A stretch of DNA of 64,000 nt from Sphingorhabdus pulchriflava (GTDB lineage: Bacteria; Pseudomonadota; Alphaproteobacteria; Sphingomonadales; Sphingomonadaceae), in contig NZ_QRGP01000001.1 in NCBI RefSeq assembly GCF_003367235.1, positions 1,426,001 to 1,490,000 of the forward strand, in the 5' to 3' direction. Below the pieces are notes generated by a model. It was not told the DNA's origin. It saw only the letters and a program-made list of their open reading frames with translations, and made no database searches. Of the stretch, positions 63,896 to 64,000 are shown piece by piece; position 1 is the first letter of the stretch; each line of letters starts with the position of its first letter. The position numbers and the translations under genes were made by a program.

Positions 63896-63985
63896 CGTCT
63901 CCCCGGCGTAGGCCGGGGCCGCAGGAAATTTCTACTGCGCTGCCTGCGAAAACCGACCGCAGCCCAGGCCTACGCCGGGGAGACG
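63896..63985. repeat. Intergenic palindromic repeat with 19-bp perfect arms
   Basis: CGTCTCCCCGGCGTAGGCC (63896-63914) and GGCCTACGCCGGGGAGACG (63967-63985) are perfect 19-bp inverted arms, extending inward with a few mismatches. It starts 3 bases after the GST stop and may also end its transcript. A dispersed repeat family is likely but only one copy is in view. Confidence 0.85.
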
Positions 63986-64000
63986 CGCTATTTCAGCCTC

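Overview
The window looks like a chromosomal segment of an alphaproteobacterium of the order Sphingomonadales (a Sphingopyxis- or Sphingorhabdus-like genome). The grounds are a GC-rich, tightly packed gene layout, a SciP-type cell-cycle regulator (DUF1153), an rpmH-rnpA-yidD-yidC-engB block, a Mg-type porphobilinogen synthase, and the palindromic intergenic repeats at the right end. Genus assignment is inference. No rRNA, tRNA, prophage, transposase or CRISPR array was seen.

Layout. 1-6 kb: tail of an FtsX-like permease, a bile-acid-symporter-like carrier, typA, and a two-gene ABC exporter divergent from a DUF2975 membrane protein/HTH regulator pair. The spacer carries two near-identical 17-bp operator-like sites. 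6-13 kb: flavoprotein, DUF4424 protein, small membrane proteins, a lipoprotein serine hydrolase, mnmA, and sciP behind a 550-bp leader. 13-21 kb: GlsB-like stress protein, an RND efflux adaptor and pump, DUF445, a ferredoxin-NADP reductase-like enzyme and a lipoprotein methyltransferase. 21-26 kb: PHA synthase and intracellular PHA depolymerase, an epoxide-hydrolase-like enzyme, and PnuC. 26-31 kb: a LuxR-type regulator behind a large perfect palindrome, two tandem paralogous secreted Cys-rich proteins ending in a PAN/apple-like module, and an M23 endopeptidase. 31-35 kb: hemB, DUF2306, a MipA/OmpV porin and a LysR regulator.

35.6-39.1 kb: a five-gene, translationally coupled operon: a styrene-oxide-isomerase-like membrane protein, a PF10118 ferritin-like hydrolase, DUF2269, a saccharopine-dehydrogenase-like reductase and a DCC thiol protein. 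I regard this as the best candidate for an undescribed pathway. 39-46 kb: acetyltransferase, fused MFS/spermidine-synthase-like protein, gamma carbonic anhydrase, DUF4386 protein, TonB siderophore receptor with Fur-like boxes, arsenate reductase and a hydrolase. 46-55 kb: a GGDEF-EAL protein, an orphan fatty acyl-AMP ligase, recX, a cyclophilin, comM/yifB and a ClpP-fold periplasmic protein. 55.4-59.3 kb: a seven-gene TetR-led operon of VOC, DUF1428, GST and SRPBCC proteins with a clear operator, probably for detoxifying small electrophiles. 59.4-64 kb: rpmH-rnpA-yidD-yidC-engB followed by a GST, with three different palindromic repeat elements in the spacers.

All functions come from reading the translations and recalling protein families. 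No database search was run.
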